From contig NADL03000692.1 in NCBI GenBank assembly GCA_002205965.3, positions 806,001 through 870,000 of the forward strand: a stretch of 64,000 nucleotides of DNA. Reading direction: 5' to 3'. The notes under the pieces were generated by a model. The model was not told where the DNA came from. It did no database searches and saw only the letters and a program-made list of their open reading frames with translations. A program made the translations under genes and the position numbers. Within the stretch, counting starts at the first letter, position 1. The number at the start of each line of letters is the position of its first letter. Below, in pieces: positions 35,445 through 46,432 of the stretch. This DNA comes from Kappaphycus alvarezii (Eukaryota; Rhodophyta; Florideophyceae; Gigartinales; Solieriaceae).

Positions 35445-36662
35445 ATGGCGCCTCCCGGGATGCCCAAATCAATCAGGCGTGGCCAACTGAGGCGCCCCTG
35501 AAATGAGAAAATTCCAGAATCTACACCCAGAGATTCTAGCAAGTTCATAAATGTCTTTTCTCATTTTCGTCAGTTCATTGAAATGCATAACAAGAAGCAT
35601 CGCGATCGTCCGGATATGCTATACGAAGAGTTTCCTGATGAAGGTATGAAGGATACCGATCGCAGCCGCGCTGCAAAGAAGATGATTTTTGAGCAGCTTG
35701 AGATCTTTTTGTCATACGAGGGTGGTAATGGCAAGCCGTAGACCCATTACGGAACAAAAACTTACAATGAAGTGCCTCCGTGGGTCATGAATGATGTAAT
35801 TCAGGAGATTTACGAGCTTGAATAGTTTCGTATTTACTGACAAACCTTGAACAACTGGGCCATAAAGGAGTTGGTTTCCCAGAAGATTATGAGTAGAGCA
35901 CGATATTTTCGGCACAAGGAACTGAGGAATACGAACGGGAAAATTACCATGGTCACGACAAGCAGACCTGCTCGGCCGGACGCAAGAGCGGAGAAAGAAC
36001 CGCAACGTAAGTCAAAAGGACAACGGTAACCCTCTGTTAGTTTTGAAGACGAAGATTTCGAAGGGAATGTGTACAGCGAAGAGCACCTTAACTATCGAGT
36101 CGACGACGACAAAGATGAAACTGCATCGCATCAAACTCACCAGCGAAACCATGATTCATATTATGGAGATGCTATTCGTTCCAAAATTGCAGCAAGTCGG
36201 GCCCAAAAGGCCTTTGCAGAGATTGACGACATCACACCAGTAGAGCCGAAGCATTCCGGTAGGAATCTACACATGCGTCACATTTCGAGTTATCCACCTT
36301 TAGGTAGCCTCCGCATTCCCGGCTACCATGGAGAGAACAGTCCGAATATTTTCCCCAAAGTACCCAACCATCGCAAAAATACTAGACTTCATTCCATGGG
36401 GAAAGGCAAGTATGATGAGGCCGAATTGGAAGGTATGACCTATCCTCAGAAAAAGTTGGACTCCTTGGAAGAAAAGTTCGAGAAAAGACTTCAATCATCT
36501 CACTGCGGTAAGCGCTCAAGTTCCCCATCCGGTTCCGATACCATTTTCCGTTCCCAAGTTCCTACTGCACGATCTAGACTGTCCTTCAAATCCCCAAATG
36601 TGGTAAGGATTTTCGCAGGCATGCCCAAAAGGGCTCCCTTGCGGGGAAATAAGAGGAAGTAA
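35445..36662 (+). pseudogene. Single-frame orphan gene with five internal stops
   Basis: Starting at ATG 35445 (MAPPGMPKSIRRGQLRRP) the plus strand stays in one frame for 406 codons to the TAA at 36660-36662. Five internal stops interrupt it: TGA 35499, TAG 35739, TAG 35823, TGA 35838 and TAA 36027. The first third is helical and charged (FINVFSHFRQFIEMHNKK, KKMIFEQLEIFLSY). The middle is basic then acidic (PARPDARAEKEPQRKS; VSFEDEDFEGN). The last 197 codons (36069-36662) are open and end strongly basic (MPKRAPLRGNKRK). Family not recognised; the charge pattern suggests a nucleic-acid-binding or nuclear protein. No frameshift in 1.2 kb makes old drift by indels unlikely. Confidence 0.5.
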
Positions 36663-37950
36663 AATTCCAGAGTGATAATGAGAACGATTTGATTTCGAAC
36701 CTTATGGAATACGAAAATAACGTAACTTACCTTCGAAACTTGGGGACAATCCCGACAAGATTACGTGTAGCCGCTGTCTTTCATAGCGATCAAGCTTGCG
36801 GAATATTGTTATGAGATGACCTTGGGTGCATTTTTCTGTGTCCACAGGCGGTGTTCAAACGATTTGCGTGGCAACGGTTTGGTCATTGACCGCAAAAAAC
36901 TTCCTTTCGTGGTTTTCGTCAGCGTGAGACACCCCTTACATCCTGTCACATCGAAAACCGCCTGATCAAACATCTCTGCCAGCCCCTCCCACCACCCTTC
37001 CCGTGTCGATGCTCACTACGGCCGGTGTAGCACCTTCGTCACCTGCTCCAATACTTGCAAAGTCGCGGTACATTTCATCATGAACATGCTTCTCATTAAT
37101 GTTATACTTGGGTTTTGAAAAGATTGCAGGCTATCCAAATGATTCAAAGCGTTCATAGGGATGACTCATTGAGGGAGTCTAGTGCATAGCATTAACTCCA
37201 GTTCGCATTATGTTCAGGTATGTAACAATGAAACAGTTCTCGTCTGGTGGATGGTATTCCAAAAGAAACGTTTGACCATGAACATTTTAAACTGACGTAC
37301 ACGGTATACGTATGTTCGCGCTCATGCATACCCTATGTGTGAGACCGCCGCAGCCCCATCTTCCATGAATTTGCAAATACAGCAAAGCAATATGAAATGA
37401 GAGGTCACAAATTGTACTTTTGTAAGACTTTTCAGCTTATTGGCTGATTAAAAGCATCTAAGATTTTTTGATGACGTGACTTTTGCTGATTGTCCAATAA
37501 AAATATTCCAATCTGTGACGCTGTAAGAGAATTCAACTCAAGCACAAATTAGATATTGACTTCAACAGCAACATTGGCAACATTGGCATACAGTTCTGCA
37601 TTAATAATTCATAAGTTACGCGGCGCGCAGCGCACCGAGATCCTTCATGTGGCACGTGGAAGCAATGTGGGGCGTTGAGTTGAGCCTAAAGAGAGACAAA
37701 TACAAAGAACCATCGTGATCGGATGCGATGGAATGGAGTGAGTCTATCATATGAGACTGAGTCAGGGAGCTAGTTGTAAGCTGAAAGGGAAAGGGGTACC
37801 TTCCAGCAAGATGCGATGATACGAGACTTCTCGATGTCGGGCAAATGATAACGTCATTGCATGAGATTGATTGAAGGTTAAATGCCAATTAGGGCAAATT
37901 TATTGGGTAAAAAATTCAAAAAGGACTGCTCAGCGCCAAAAAATGTAGTG
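36663..37950. other. No gene recognised
   Basis: Short frames only (for example 37616-37888, minus), with no motif. Moderately AT-rich near 37400-37620. Confidence 0.4.
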
Positions 37951-37952
37951 TA

Positions 37953-38957
37953 TCATGTCAGCGACCCTTCAAGGTGATTAATTTCAAAGCTAGAGATCTG
38001 GCCTCGATGAAAGACCGCGTTAGGCCCCATAACGACTGGATTTGCCCTGCTTCGCTAACAAAGTCGATCAGCAAGCCAGTCAACAGGGGCCCCGTCAAAA
38101 TTCGGAAGGAGATATCGAACGAGCCATAGATCACGTTGTCGTAGCCAAACTCTTGCCACCATATCGAAACTGTCCAGTATATGACCGTGGATACCGTCAT
38201 ATCTCCCAACTAGATCAAACATACTTATATAACAAGTCCTGACAACATTTCTTTCGCCCATTCGAACTTCAATCAGGTCTTCGAAATACCGATCGGCAAA
38301 ATCGATTATATGCTGCATTCGCGATGTGAACAGGACGTCATCATGTACAATGAAAGCATATTCAGCATGTGAAAGCCTGGCCTATCGATCGATAACTTAT
38401 GCGTAAACTATGACTTCCTTTGAACTCCATTTTATACTGTCTTCTGAATCGCCCAAGGTGAGCTTTCCTTGATTTTTCACGGTATCATTCTTAAGATTCA
38501 GGACTTGAAACCAGTCAGGTAGCGCGTTGACAGTCAAGAAAACGTTGAAAAGCCAGTTTGGAAGATTGAGGCGTTAGTACATCCATGTCAAATAAAACAG
38601 CCTGCGCAGGGATATACTGGTATTAGTGGCGACTCGGAAGGATTTGACTGTGTTGGAGATATATTTAACACGCCCCGGGCGTCTTTTCGCTGTTGGTATG
38701 CACAGAATGGCACGTTTGGTGAATTTTTCGGGGATCTGGGATTCTAAAGGGAGTAGAGAGGACTGTATGACTTGCCCGTGGTCAGGGTTGAGTGTCGATT
38801 GAGAGGATAGGTCGGTTCGGGCAAGGTTGTACCAGAAGGCGAGTAGAAATCTTGGGATGATTAGAGTGGGGTGTTTGTAATTGTAATAGGGTTGCGATTT
38901 GCGTAGATGTGAATGTCTTGACGGTAGCGGCTTCTGACGCCGACGCAACTGGGTCAT
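37953..38957 (-). pseudogene. GT-A glycosyltransferase pseudogene, PGAP4-like
   Basis: ATG 38957 opens one minus-strand frame of 334 codons to the TGA at 37955-37953, with four in-frame stops (TAA 38576-38574, TAA 38399-38397, TAG 38384-38382, TAG 38057-38055) and no frameshift. Recognisable order: AILCIPTAKRRPGRVKYISN, LNLPNWLFNVFLTVN, KWSSKEV, EYAFIVHDDVLFTSRM (the DxD-like metal/donor site), ADRYFEDLIEV, GAPVDWLADRLC, then NPVVMGPNAVFHRGQISSFE. A KE..DYA, EDD-like box and a final P..FHR.G..SS segment recall PGAP4/TMEM246, the GalNAc transferase acting on GPI anchors in the Golgi. That assignment is by pattern only. All four stops could come from CAA/CAG by one C-to-T change. Confidence 0.5.
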
Positions 38958-39546
38958 CTTCTAGGGAAGGGGGAATGAGAGAGAAGACAGAGGGTGCAGG
39001 TGATCACAAACTGGAAATGAGAAGGGATTTTTTACATCATGTAACACGTGATGTGTCTTTGCACGCAGAAAAATTCCGAGAAAAGGGATACTAGGCCTAT
39101 TTAGTACTCGGAATAAAAAGAAACAACTAATCAAGTGGTAGAACTGTCTACTGGGCCGCTTGATGGCGTCATGATAGAGCACTACGCCCAATTATTTACT
39201 AGAATCTCCACTTGTGTATCAAAAGTCTCCTCCAGCTTCCTGATCTATCACGTGTCGCACGTCACGGTGATCTTCTGCTTTCCACCACCACTTCTCCCTC
39301 CATGGTCTCTGAAACCTGCTTTCGTCCCCGCAACTCTTGACCTTCATTTCATATTCATCACGTCAACCATGGCATCACCATCCTTCATAACCTTCGTTTC
39401 TACCCTAGTACCGCCCCGTCGCCGCCACAGATCACCGCTATGTCTGGCGACATCACCTATGCCCTAAACTGAACCTAGCAACATCTCTGACGAACCAACC
39501 GAAATCCCCGAAAATCCCCAATCATCCGACCAATACACAAAATAAG

Positions 39547-40262
39547 CCGGACGCGATACATCCATTCTCCTCGCTGAGAGAGATATTGTACGCAATATTC
39601 AATACGTCCAACGTCCTCTCCATATCTTCCTTCAAATTCCCTCTGAAAGGATCTTCCTGTCAGGTACAAAGCGCCATCTCATCACAAATCCACAACCATG
39701 TATCTTGCAAGCAATAACAGATCCTACTTTTGACAGTTTGAGGGGTCAGCCATCCTATCCACGTCGTGTTGTTATTGAGATTCCTCGGGTCCGGTCCGGC
39801 GTAATTGTACCCGCACTCGCCACAGCTGCCTTCTTCGCCGTTTACGGCTCGGACGCTGTTCGTCTTGCCATTGCGCATTGCTATGACGCCGTGCACAGCT
39901 CACAGCCCTGGATAAATACCACATATCACGTTGCGAGTGTAAGACAACCCCGTGTAAGAATTGTAAAGGACCACAATTCGAAGTTTACTGTCGTGCCCAG
40001 TTGCTTAGACGGTGGATTAGTTTTTTATCCCACTATTGATCGCGTGCAATGTCGCCACTTCGCTCTTAGAGGAAATTTTTGTATCAGCCCTTTTGATATT
40101 ATTGCAGCAGGAGACGATGGATGGCTACGGCTTGAATTTGGCAAAATCGTGCGGCATTTAGGTGGCACACTGATCAGACATATTTCGAACTTGATCTTGA
40201 AAAGCGCGAGGGGAGACATCTACGACGCACAGATCGCTCATCTTAGCGAAACAGTATTCTGA
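39547..40262 (+). other. Stop-free 238-codon frame without ATG, unidentified
   Basis: The plus strand is open from just after a TAA at 39544-39546 to TGA 40260-40262. Pieces include SILLAERDIVRNIQYVQRPL, IPSERIFLSGTKRHLI and DIIAAGDDGWLRLEFGKIVR. No in-frame ATG was found, so this is either an internal exon, a 5'-broken gene or a chance frame. No family recognised. The frame also continues upstream of the TAA for about 45 codons. Confidence 0.35.
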
Positions 40263-40552
40263 GTGGTATTGAACAGGTTGCAGAGCGGGAATTGGAGCTT
40301 GTTGGAGCTTGTCGCTGGTTGCAAGGGCATATCGCATCGTATAACGCAGCGTTGGTATTCGTCTCTGAATGGAGGAATAGCGGAGCTCTGGTAGGTTAAC
40401 TGCCAAGTTGAAGTCAGTCAAATTGATGTCACGGAGGCATGCCAGCTCATATTAGCCAAGAGGTTGCTTAATACAGGCTCCAAGGAAGTGCACACTGTCA
40501 GGTAGAGTAGGAAGAAAAAGAAGAGGAGAGGCAGTGTGGTGCGCAGCACCAT
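40238..40552 (-). pseudogene. Small putative secreted protein, interrupted
   Basis: ATG 40552 gives MVLRTTLPLLFFFFLLYLTV, a convincing signal peptide. The frame then meets a TGA (40420-40418) but continues in register to a TGA at 40240-40238 with four Cys residues downstream. The 33 nt from GTGACA to TTGGCAG around the stop could be a minimal intron in phase; a simple nonsense mutation explains it as well. It overlaps the end of the convergent plus-strand frame by about 25 bp. No family recognised. Confidence 0.3.
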
Positions 40553-40559
40553 TTCGATG

Positions 40560-42340
40560 CGTTGCGGGGCAAATTGGCTGTTGTTGTGGAAGCGCCCGAC
40601 AGGGCCTGTCCCGAAAGCCATTATATGGGATCGCGCGAAGAATCTTCTTAATGTAAACAGTTTTCATTTTGGAACGTCGTCTAAAGATCATCTGCCAATC
40701 CCGATGGCTTCTTTCAGGTCATAAGATGATGGATTAACAGTCCAATGAGCTTCCAGTAGTGTTCCAAATTATTTTTTTGGACTTTTAGAAACATAAAAGG
40801 AGGGCAACCCAAAGTAGTGCTTGTATCGTCCTATCATAGTCCATACAGGTATAAGTTTTGCTCTGGGAGAGCTATCCTTCTATTCCCCTCTTTATAACCT
40901 CCTTTGGCCCTCGGAATGGTCCTACAGTACTCCATTTGCCGAAAAATTGTCCACCAGGGTTGAGTTTCACCGAAGCGACCGTGTACGAAGCCCTTTCTAC
41001 CGCCGGTGAGCTATGAAACACTGAACCCCTTCCCGATGCCTTCCTCAACCCCAACTTCCCGAGCGACACCGACCAAGCGGGTGGGTCACCGTGGTCAACC
41101 CACATTCCCGACGCACTCCCTCTAGTACACTTGCATCACCCTCGTCTAACGCTCCCGTCCCCTCACACTTCAATGCAAGCTCCTTCGCCACCCTCGAACA
41201 CATCCCAATTGACGATAACCCTTCGACCTCCGACTGGGCCATGCGACAAGCAACGCAATGTGTACCATCGATGAATATCAATGATGCCCCAACCACCGCA
41301 TCCTGCTTCTTGCTCGAATTTTTACCCTGAAATACCTCCCGAGCTGCCTAGGTGCTGACCTCCATCGCCTTTCTCATGAAATTTTGTAGAATTATATCTC
41401 AACAAATGATGATTCAGCATGTATCGAATCACTCTCCCGCATCCTTGCCATCTCAAAAATGCTGCTTTGCTGCAATGGTCGTCGAGAGACTCGCAACCGC
41501 TCCTCCATCGCCTTTATCGCATCCGTGCTCTGTCTGTATAATCCTGTTCAGACCGTTGAGTGGGAAAATCTGTACAACCGCTGCCTCCAATCCTTTGCCA
41601 CCATGCAACAGCATCTTCATGCCCCCCATACGCTTCTGTAGTCTTCACAAAGATGCCAAAGTCTTCAAAAAGATGCCAAGGGCTTCACAAAGATGCCAAC
41701 GACTGTTTATTGTGAATTTCATGTTTCCAAGGCTGCCTCTGCGTTACTCCAGACGGACCCGTCAGTTCCCCCACACTAAAAACCCTTCGCATACTTTATT
41801 CTCTTCATCTCTCATCTGCACGGCCATACTACCCCCTTCCACGGTCCAAACTTCCTCCCGTCACTTTCATTCACGAGGTAACTGTCTACTGAGCTCTTCC
41901 CTCCCTCCCTCGCCATCTCGCCCCCGATCCTGACAGTATACACCCAAATATCCTCTTTTTAGGTGCGCACGAATCCGAACATATTTTTTTGTCGTCGTCA
42001 TCTACCGATTTTCAATTACTACATTACCTCCCCTTGTCCAAAATTGGTTTTAACTCTGGTCCTTTCTCGCTCTCCCTCACTCTAAGCACCTTCCTGGGGA
42101 GAACGTCTCTCCACTCTGATCCTTGCTTATCCTTACCGCGGACCTCTCCAAATTCACTTTCATTTTATCTGGCTATTTTTATACTGTACCTACCCCTCTA
42201 AATCGATCCAGAATCAAGTTCTTTCTCCCTTTTCGCTTACTTCCTTCTCCAAATTCATTGTTTTTGAGAAAACGGGCGCAAATGCACTACTTTCACTTTT
42301 AGATTTATTTTACCTCTTTCAAATCTATAGAATACGCCCT
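40560..42340. other. No gene assigned
   Basis: Several overlapping frames exist (for example 41091-41330 and 41352-41933 on plus, 41045-41296 on minus). None has motifs, and the two strands compete equally. Contains the 20-bp tandem repeat at 41641-41700. Confidence 0.4.
41641..41700. repeat. 20-bp tandem repeat, three units
   Basis: Three copies of GTCTTCACAAAGATGCCAAA with one or two changes per unit. Confidence 0.85.
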
Positions 42341-42348
42341 TGAGAGCC

Positions 42349-42357
42349 TATTTAAAC
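42349..42357 (+). promoter_or_regulatory. TATA-like box
   Basis: TATTTAAAC about 115 bp upstream of ATG 42466. Same core as in the acidic repeats. Confidence 0.4.
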
Positions 42358-42465
42358 CCCTTTATTCCAAGATTCAAACCTCCCTGATCGTTCTACTCAT
42401 TAACTCTCTCCTTATACACATTCAAAACACCCTCACTTGCCTGTCACTCCCTAAAATCCATCAAA

Positions 42466-42928
42466 ATGGACAACCTTTGCCCGTCCAGAGTCATTTTCAA
42501 AAATTGCCACCCTCGCCCCGAAACGCCATTCCCCTACTCCATTTCTGCCCTACGGACCGCGATGAGTATCTCCACCGACAATCGAGGAAGAAGGTGATCA
42601 AGTTCGTTCGTCGCTTGTTCATCGAGGATGAGGCGGCGGAGATAGGTGAGAGGCAGGAGGGAAAGGTTGAGGAGGGAGCTAGGGAGACTTTTGACGAGCG
42701 GGAAGCCCCGGAATTGGTCTACCCTTTGCGACCATCCGCAGCTATACGGCCAAGCGAGTAGCGGAGGCTATGGCAGTCTGCGGCGAGTCCCGCGCGTGCT
42801 GCCCTGAGTATAGATTGCTTCACGATGGCGGTTTCAGAAGCTGTTTAGAATGCGATGGAAGTTGGCCAGGGGTGTGTGGAATGTGTCCAAAGTATAGCCA
42901 GAAATTGAAAATTTTGGGTCCAGGATAG
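42466..42928 (+). CDS. Candidate two-exon small cysteine-rich protein
   Basis: ATG 42466 sits in a good context (ATCAAAATGG), 115 bp after a TATTTAAAC box. The first frame ends at 42595. Splicing a 148-nt intron (42594-42741; GTGATC donor, pyrimidine-rich CATCCGCAG acceptor) joins it in phase to a frame ending TAG 42928, giving 104 aa. The second exon reads AVCGESRACC, then SCLECDGSWPGVCGMCPKY, with seven of the nine cysteines in paired CC/CxxC arrangements, like a small zinc ribbon. The donor is non-ideal and the splice is my inference. A competing third frame (42477-42761) gives KKVIKFVRRLFIEDEAAEI, which resembles RERVREWVRRNCFEQAEEAE of the acidic protein, so this locus may instead be a broken, distant acidic-family member. 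Confidence 0.35.
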
Positions 42929-42929
42929 A

Positions 42930-43837
42930 TTTACAGTAAATTGAGATTGGTTGGCAGCCACTTAGCCGATTTGAGTGTGAAAGGTGTCAATCTAAATCGC
43001 CGTTCAATGATTGTCCCATTGGATCAAAACGCAAAGAAAAGCACAACTTAAAAGCTGTTTAAATTAAAATTTTATGACATTTGTCCAAACATTAGCCTTT
43101 ATGGAAGGTATAAAGCATCCAACGTGAGAGATTGAACAGCAACTACTATAATGTACTGTTGTTAAAGCATGAATCACTGTAATGGAAAAACTATAATAAG
43201 GTATGTGTATGTTGTGAGTCCACCCCATGGCTTGAATGAATTGAAACGAATGGCATGATGCCGTTGCTATTTGAATGCAGCACATGAAATGACCCAACGG
43301 GTTTTGTTTCAGTGCTTTATCAAAACGTGATGAGTTGGTGAATCAGAGAATGCAGGTACGAGCGATGTCTATTGCGGGAACATTTAATTGATGAATGATT
43401 CTCGTGGCACTCTACGTGATGCTGCGTGGGTCGCCAGCCCATGGCACAACCATGTGATTAGTGCAAGCAGAACGCGCTAGAGATATGGGTGCTGAAGTTC
43501 ACGGAGGGTGAAGGGACACAATATCACAGAGCTACGTACAGTCGTGTGAAGGGCAACAGAACCATAGAATGCAGAGGCAGACCCCATGCATTGCCTAAAG
43601 CTTGCATTTGATCTGACGGGAGACAGAGTACGCAAGTTACCAGACCCGGGAGGATATATCACTATAAAAAGAGATCATAATGATGACCAAATAAAGAGAA
43701 GCGTCCGGGCAGAGACGAGAGGAAATAGGACGCCGGCTTCTGCCGACCAGCTCGCCACGACCGGTCATCCCAACCCAAAACCGTGTTACAATCACCAGTC
43801 CCCCTTTACTGTAAATAAGGCCAATGATTTCAACAAC
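42930..43837. other. No gene recognised
   Basis: No motif-bearing frame on either strand. Confidence 0.4.
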
Positions 43838-43862
43838 TGTACTGTACTGTACTGTACTGTAG
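43838..43862. repeat. (TGTAC)n microsatellite
   Basis: Five tandem units of TGTAC immediately left of the LTR element. Confidence 0.85.
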
Positions 43863-43892
43863 ACTAAATTTCAAAAAAGCTACATACAGTAC

Positions 43893-44117
43893 TGTTACAA
43901 CTTGACAATGAAGCTGTAAAGCACGGACCAGGACTGATAGTAGCACAATCACTGATGCCTATCTGATCTTGGGGACCAGGTCAGGGGCACTTTATGTAGA
44001 CCTTTGCGGGGCTCTAAATGCAAACTAGCTACTTTGCTGACAGAATACTACTGTACGTGTTAATGCACTTTGTTGACAATACACGTGTACCTGCCACGTA
44101 CTAATTGAATCCTAGCA
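43893..44117 (-). repeat. 3' LTR of the gypsy element
   Basis: 225 bp, TG...CA. The TATA of the other LTR is mutated here (CTACATAAAG in minus orientation). Confidence 0.8.
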
Positions 44118-44654
44118 TTCGCATCTTGTACACATCTCGCGTAAAATTAAGAACTTCAAACAAATACAACGACAACAACAAAACGAAACGAAACACATCA
44201 AAATATAGCCCTCGCCTCCGCATTCTCCATACTTCGCGGTTTTCCTTTCCCCTGCGCACCCGTGTGCACGGCCTCCCTTCGGAACTGCAACTCTTCGACC
44301 GCAACCTTGCTTGTCAACCATCCTGGTTGCTGGCGGCGCACATGTCTGACGAACTTCTTTCTCCTCCTGCGAACGCAGCTCTTCCCAAGTCCGGTCCCAG
44401 CGATCGACCATCTCCCCTTCCAACCCTTGCGTCTCTCCCACGGCCCTGCAGACTCCATACAACGCTATAATTAACGCCTCTCGTAGTTCCCTGTCCCACG
44501 CTCCAACCTTCTCCCTCTCCGTATTGCCCATTGCCTCAACCTCCTCCTCCATCTTCTCCACTAGGCGCAACACCGCCACTAGGCGCAACACCGCCACCAT
44601 CCCCTCCACAGCCTGCCTCGCTGCTAAATAAGCGCGCTCCAATTGATCCATCAT
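44112..44654 (-). CDS. 180-aa ORF between pol and the 3' LTR, possible coiled coil and membrane segment
   Basis: ATG 44654 to a stop inside the LTR edge. The first half is charged and heptad-like (LRLVEKMEEEVEAMGNTERE; DRWDRTWEELRSQEEKEV), suggesting a coiled coil. Near the C-terminus a hydrophobic Cys-rich stretch (YILMCFVSFCCCRCICLKF) could cross a membrane. An 18-bp tandem duplication (about 44561-44596) repeats VAVLRL near residue 22. The same orientation as pol and the position just before the 3' LTR recall the extra or env-like ORFs of some gypsy elements, but no sequence homology supports that. Plus-strand frames compete over the same DNA, so it may be a chance ORF. Confidence 0.3.
   Translation of the reverse strand: MMDQLERAYLAARQAVEGMVAVLRLVAVLRLVEKMEEEVEAMGNTEREKVGAWDRELREALIIALYGVCRAVGETQGLEGEMVDRWDRTWEELRSQEEKEVRQTCAPPATRMVDKQGCGRRVAVPKGGRAHGCAGERKTAKYGECGGEGYILMCFVSFCCCRCICLKFLILREMCTRCEC
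44561..44596. repeat. 18-bp tandem duplication
   Basis: Two adjacent copies of CTAGGCGCAACACCGCCA. Confidence 0.85.
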
Positions 44655-45142
44655 TCCTTCCTATGCTCGGCCTGCCTACTCCTCTTTCACTCCCGGACTG
44701 CCCCTTCCTCTTATGTAACCGCCGCGCCCCACTTTCGGTCCCTTGCCCATCTTGCCCAATTGGGCACCGGCCTCCGACCTCCGGAATTATTTCCTCAAAA
44801 GGCGCCAACCGACCTCCTGTTCCCTACTGCCCAATTCAGATAAAATCACTTTCACCGAACTACTTCTAAAGTCTCATCCACCGCGGATCCCCATCAGTTC
44901 TTTCGTTCCCGCGCTCAATTGCGGTGCCTCATCCGCTATTGTCTCCTCTGCACCAAGTTCCGTAGCCACACCACCACCGAGCCCAACCGCGTCAGCGCCC
45001 TTATCTAACGCTTCCGCTCCATCTCCCACAGTATATTAACCGACACAGTTCGCCCCCGTCTCAAACTGCCCAGCTTCAACAGCAGACCTATTGATCTGCA
45101 CTTCCAGGTGACGAATCCACTCACAACGCCCAATCACCCTCA

Positions 45143-46432
45143 GTGTCCCAATCAACTACCAAGGTGAATTCCCAACACGTCACGACCAGCCCGTGCAGCT
45201 ATTATCACTGTCCCAACTTCACCTTTCCTTTGTATCTTTTCATCCACTTACGCCTTCTGTCCCGTACCCGCAACCGTAGAGCCATGCCTCGCCATGCCTC
45301 CCCCACCGCATCAATCACCGCAGCCGCCTTTGCCAAATGCAAGTCACTAGGGGCTATTGCCTGGGCTATACCGCCAACTTATTCCACGCATACAGATGAT
45401 GTCGATGCTGCGGATGACCTTATGAATCTAGCCAGGCTGTCGAGCCCACCTCAGGATATACAAGCCGCACTCGTTTCGTCGACATGTCCCTATGACCAAA
45501 TTCCGAATGTCCGGGTCCCTCCAGTCCTTGATTCAATTTGTCCCGGATGCAGAGCAGGATCGGTTGAATATTACCATGCCCATATCACTCAAGCCGCAAC
45601 GAGCAATTGAGAGGCAAGTTATGGTCCCATCCCATCCGGGATCCATCCCCGATCGCTCCGCACTGCTTGTTGAATCAGCACTCATCGGCATTGCTGCCGA
45701 ACAATCCACCAACCTTCCCGCTAAAGTACCGCAGCCATTGGCTCACCAGTCCTACGGAGCGCCGCTCGAAGCAATGTCCTACCCTCAGGTTATGATACAA
45801 GGGACGTCGCCGGTTCCGGCGTTTCCGATGCTATGATGAGGGCGGAACTCTGTCGATGGTCTGTCTCATCCCGTTTGGGACGAAACACAAGCAGAGAAGG
45901 GAGTCAACAACCTGAACTCCTTTGGAATCAGTTCGATGAAACGTATCGCGGAGGTCCCACGTCTACTGTAATATGCTTCCCGGATTTCACCCATCTGAGG
46001 GCGAAGCCAACTGCTGCTGCTACTCATGATGGACAGTTCTCGCCGCCTTACCCTCTTTCTCGCCGGCATTCCCCTCTTTCCGCTGTGGCTATTAGCCCCC
46101 CCAACGTCAGCACGTACATCCCAACCGCCATCCAAACCGTTACTTATTAACGCGAGCGCGTCGCCCGGGACGCCTGGAAGGGAATCCTTACCCTCTGTCG
46201 TGACGCTGCACAAATTATCCTGCCCGATTGGGGAAGTGTGTTCCCGCGGCGGTACATTCTGAAGGTACAATTATCGTCAAAGCACCGCTCACGACGAGGC
46301 TACCATTGTCAGGATCATCCAGCGGCCTTCAATCCGGTGGACTCTTTCAGACGACACATGGCCATAACTCGTCGTGGCGAGAAGGCCCGTGCCCATGTTG
46401 CAATCGGGGGTTCGGGCCCAAGCCTCACTTGA
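45143..46432 (+). other. Antisense ORF cluster inside the LTR element, unidentified
   Basis: Plus-strand frames 45143-45610, 45492-45836 and 45833-46432 read like protein: AADDLMNLARLSSPPQDIQA, FVPDAEQDRLNITMPISLKP, then RERVARDAWKGILTLCRDAA and RRGYHCQDHPAAFNPVDSFR. The last has a C..H...H spacing faintly like a zinc finger. They are separated by frameshifts and a TAA (46148-46150). Either an older gene captured or invaded by the element, or an antisense ORF of the element. No family recognised. Confidence 0.3.

Noticed and set aside
37953..38957. Nuclear stop-codon reassignment (TAA/TAG read as Gln)
   Set aside because: In the fossils all three stops occur, including TGA at 35499 and 35838. 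The intact trypsin and B12D-like genes end in TAG and the acidic ORF in TAA, each at a sensible protein end. Transition decay explains the data better.
39369..40262. Plus-strand gene starting MASPSF at 39369 with two in-frame stops
   Set aside because: Recounting the A-run at 39538-39543 showed that the upstream ATG is in another frame. Only the stop-free part from 39547 is kept, without a start.
41641..41700. CRISPR-like array
   Set aside because: Three contiguous 20-bp units with no spacers: a plain tandem repeat. No cas-like genes, and the DNA is eukaryotic.
41352..41933. 193-codon plus-strand ORF
   Set aside because: Ser/Pro/Arg composition typical of chance frames, contains the tandem repeat, and an equally plausible frame exists on the other strand nearby.
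43893..44117. 225-bp repeat as a solo element unrelated to the gypsy pol
   Set aside because: Equal length, TG...CA ends, same orientation, and a TATA box facing gag in the right copy make LTRs the better explanation, despite the missing clear target duplication.
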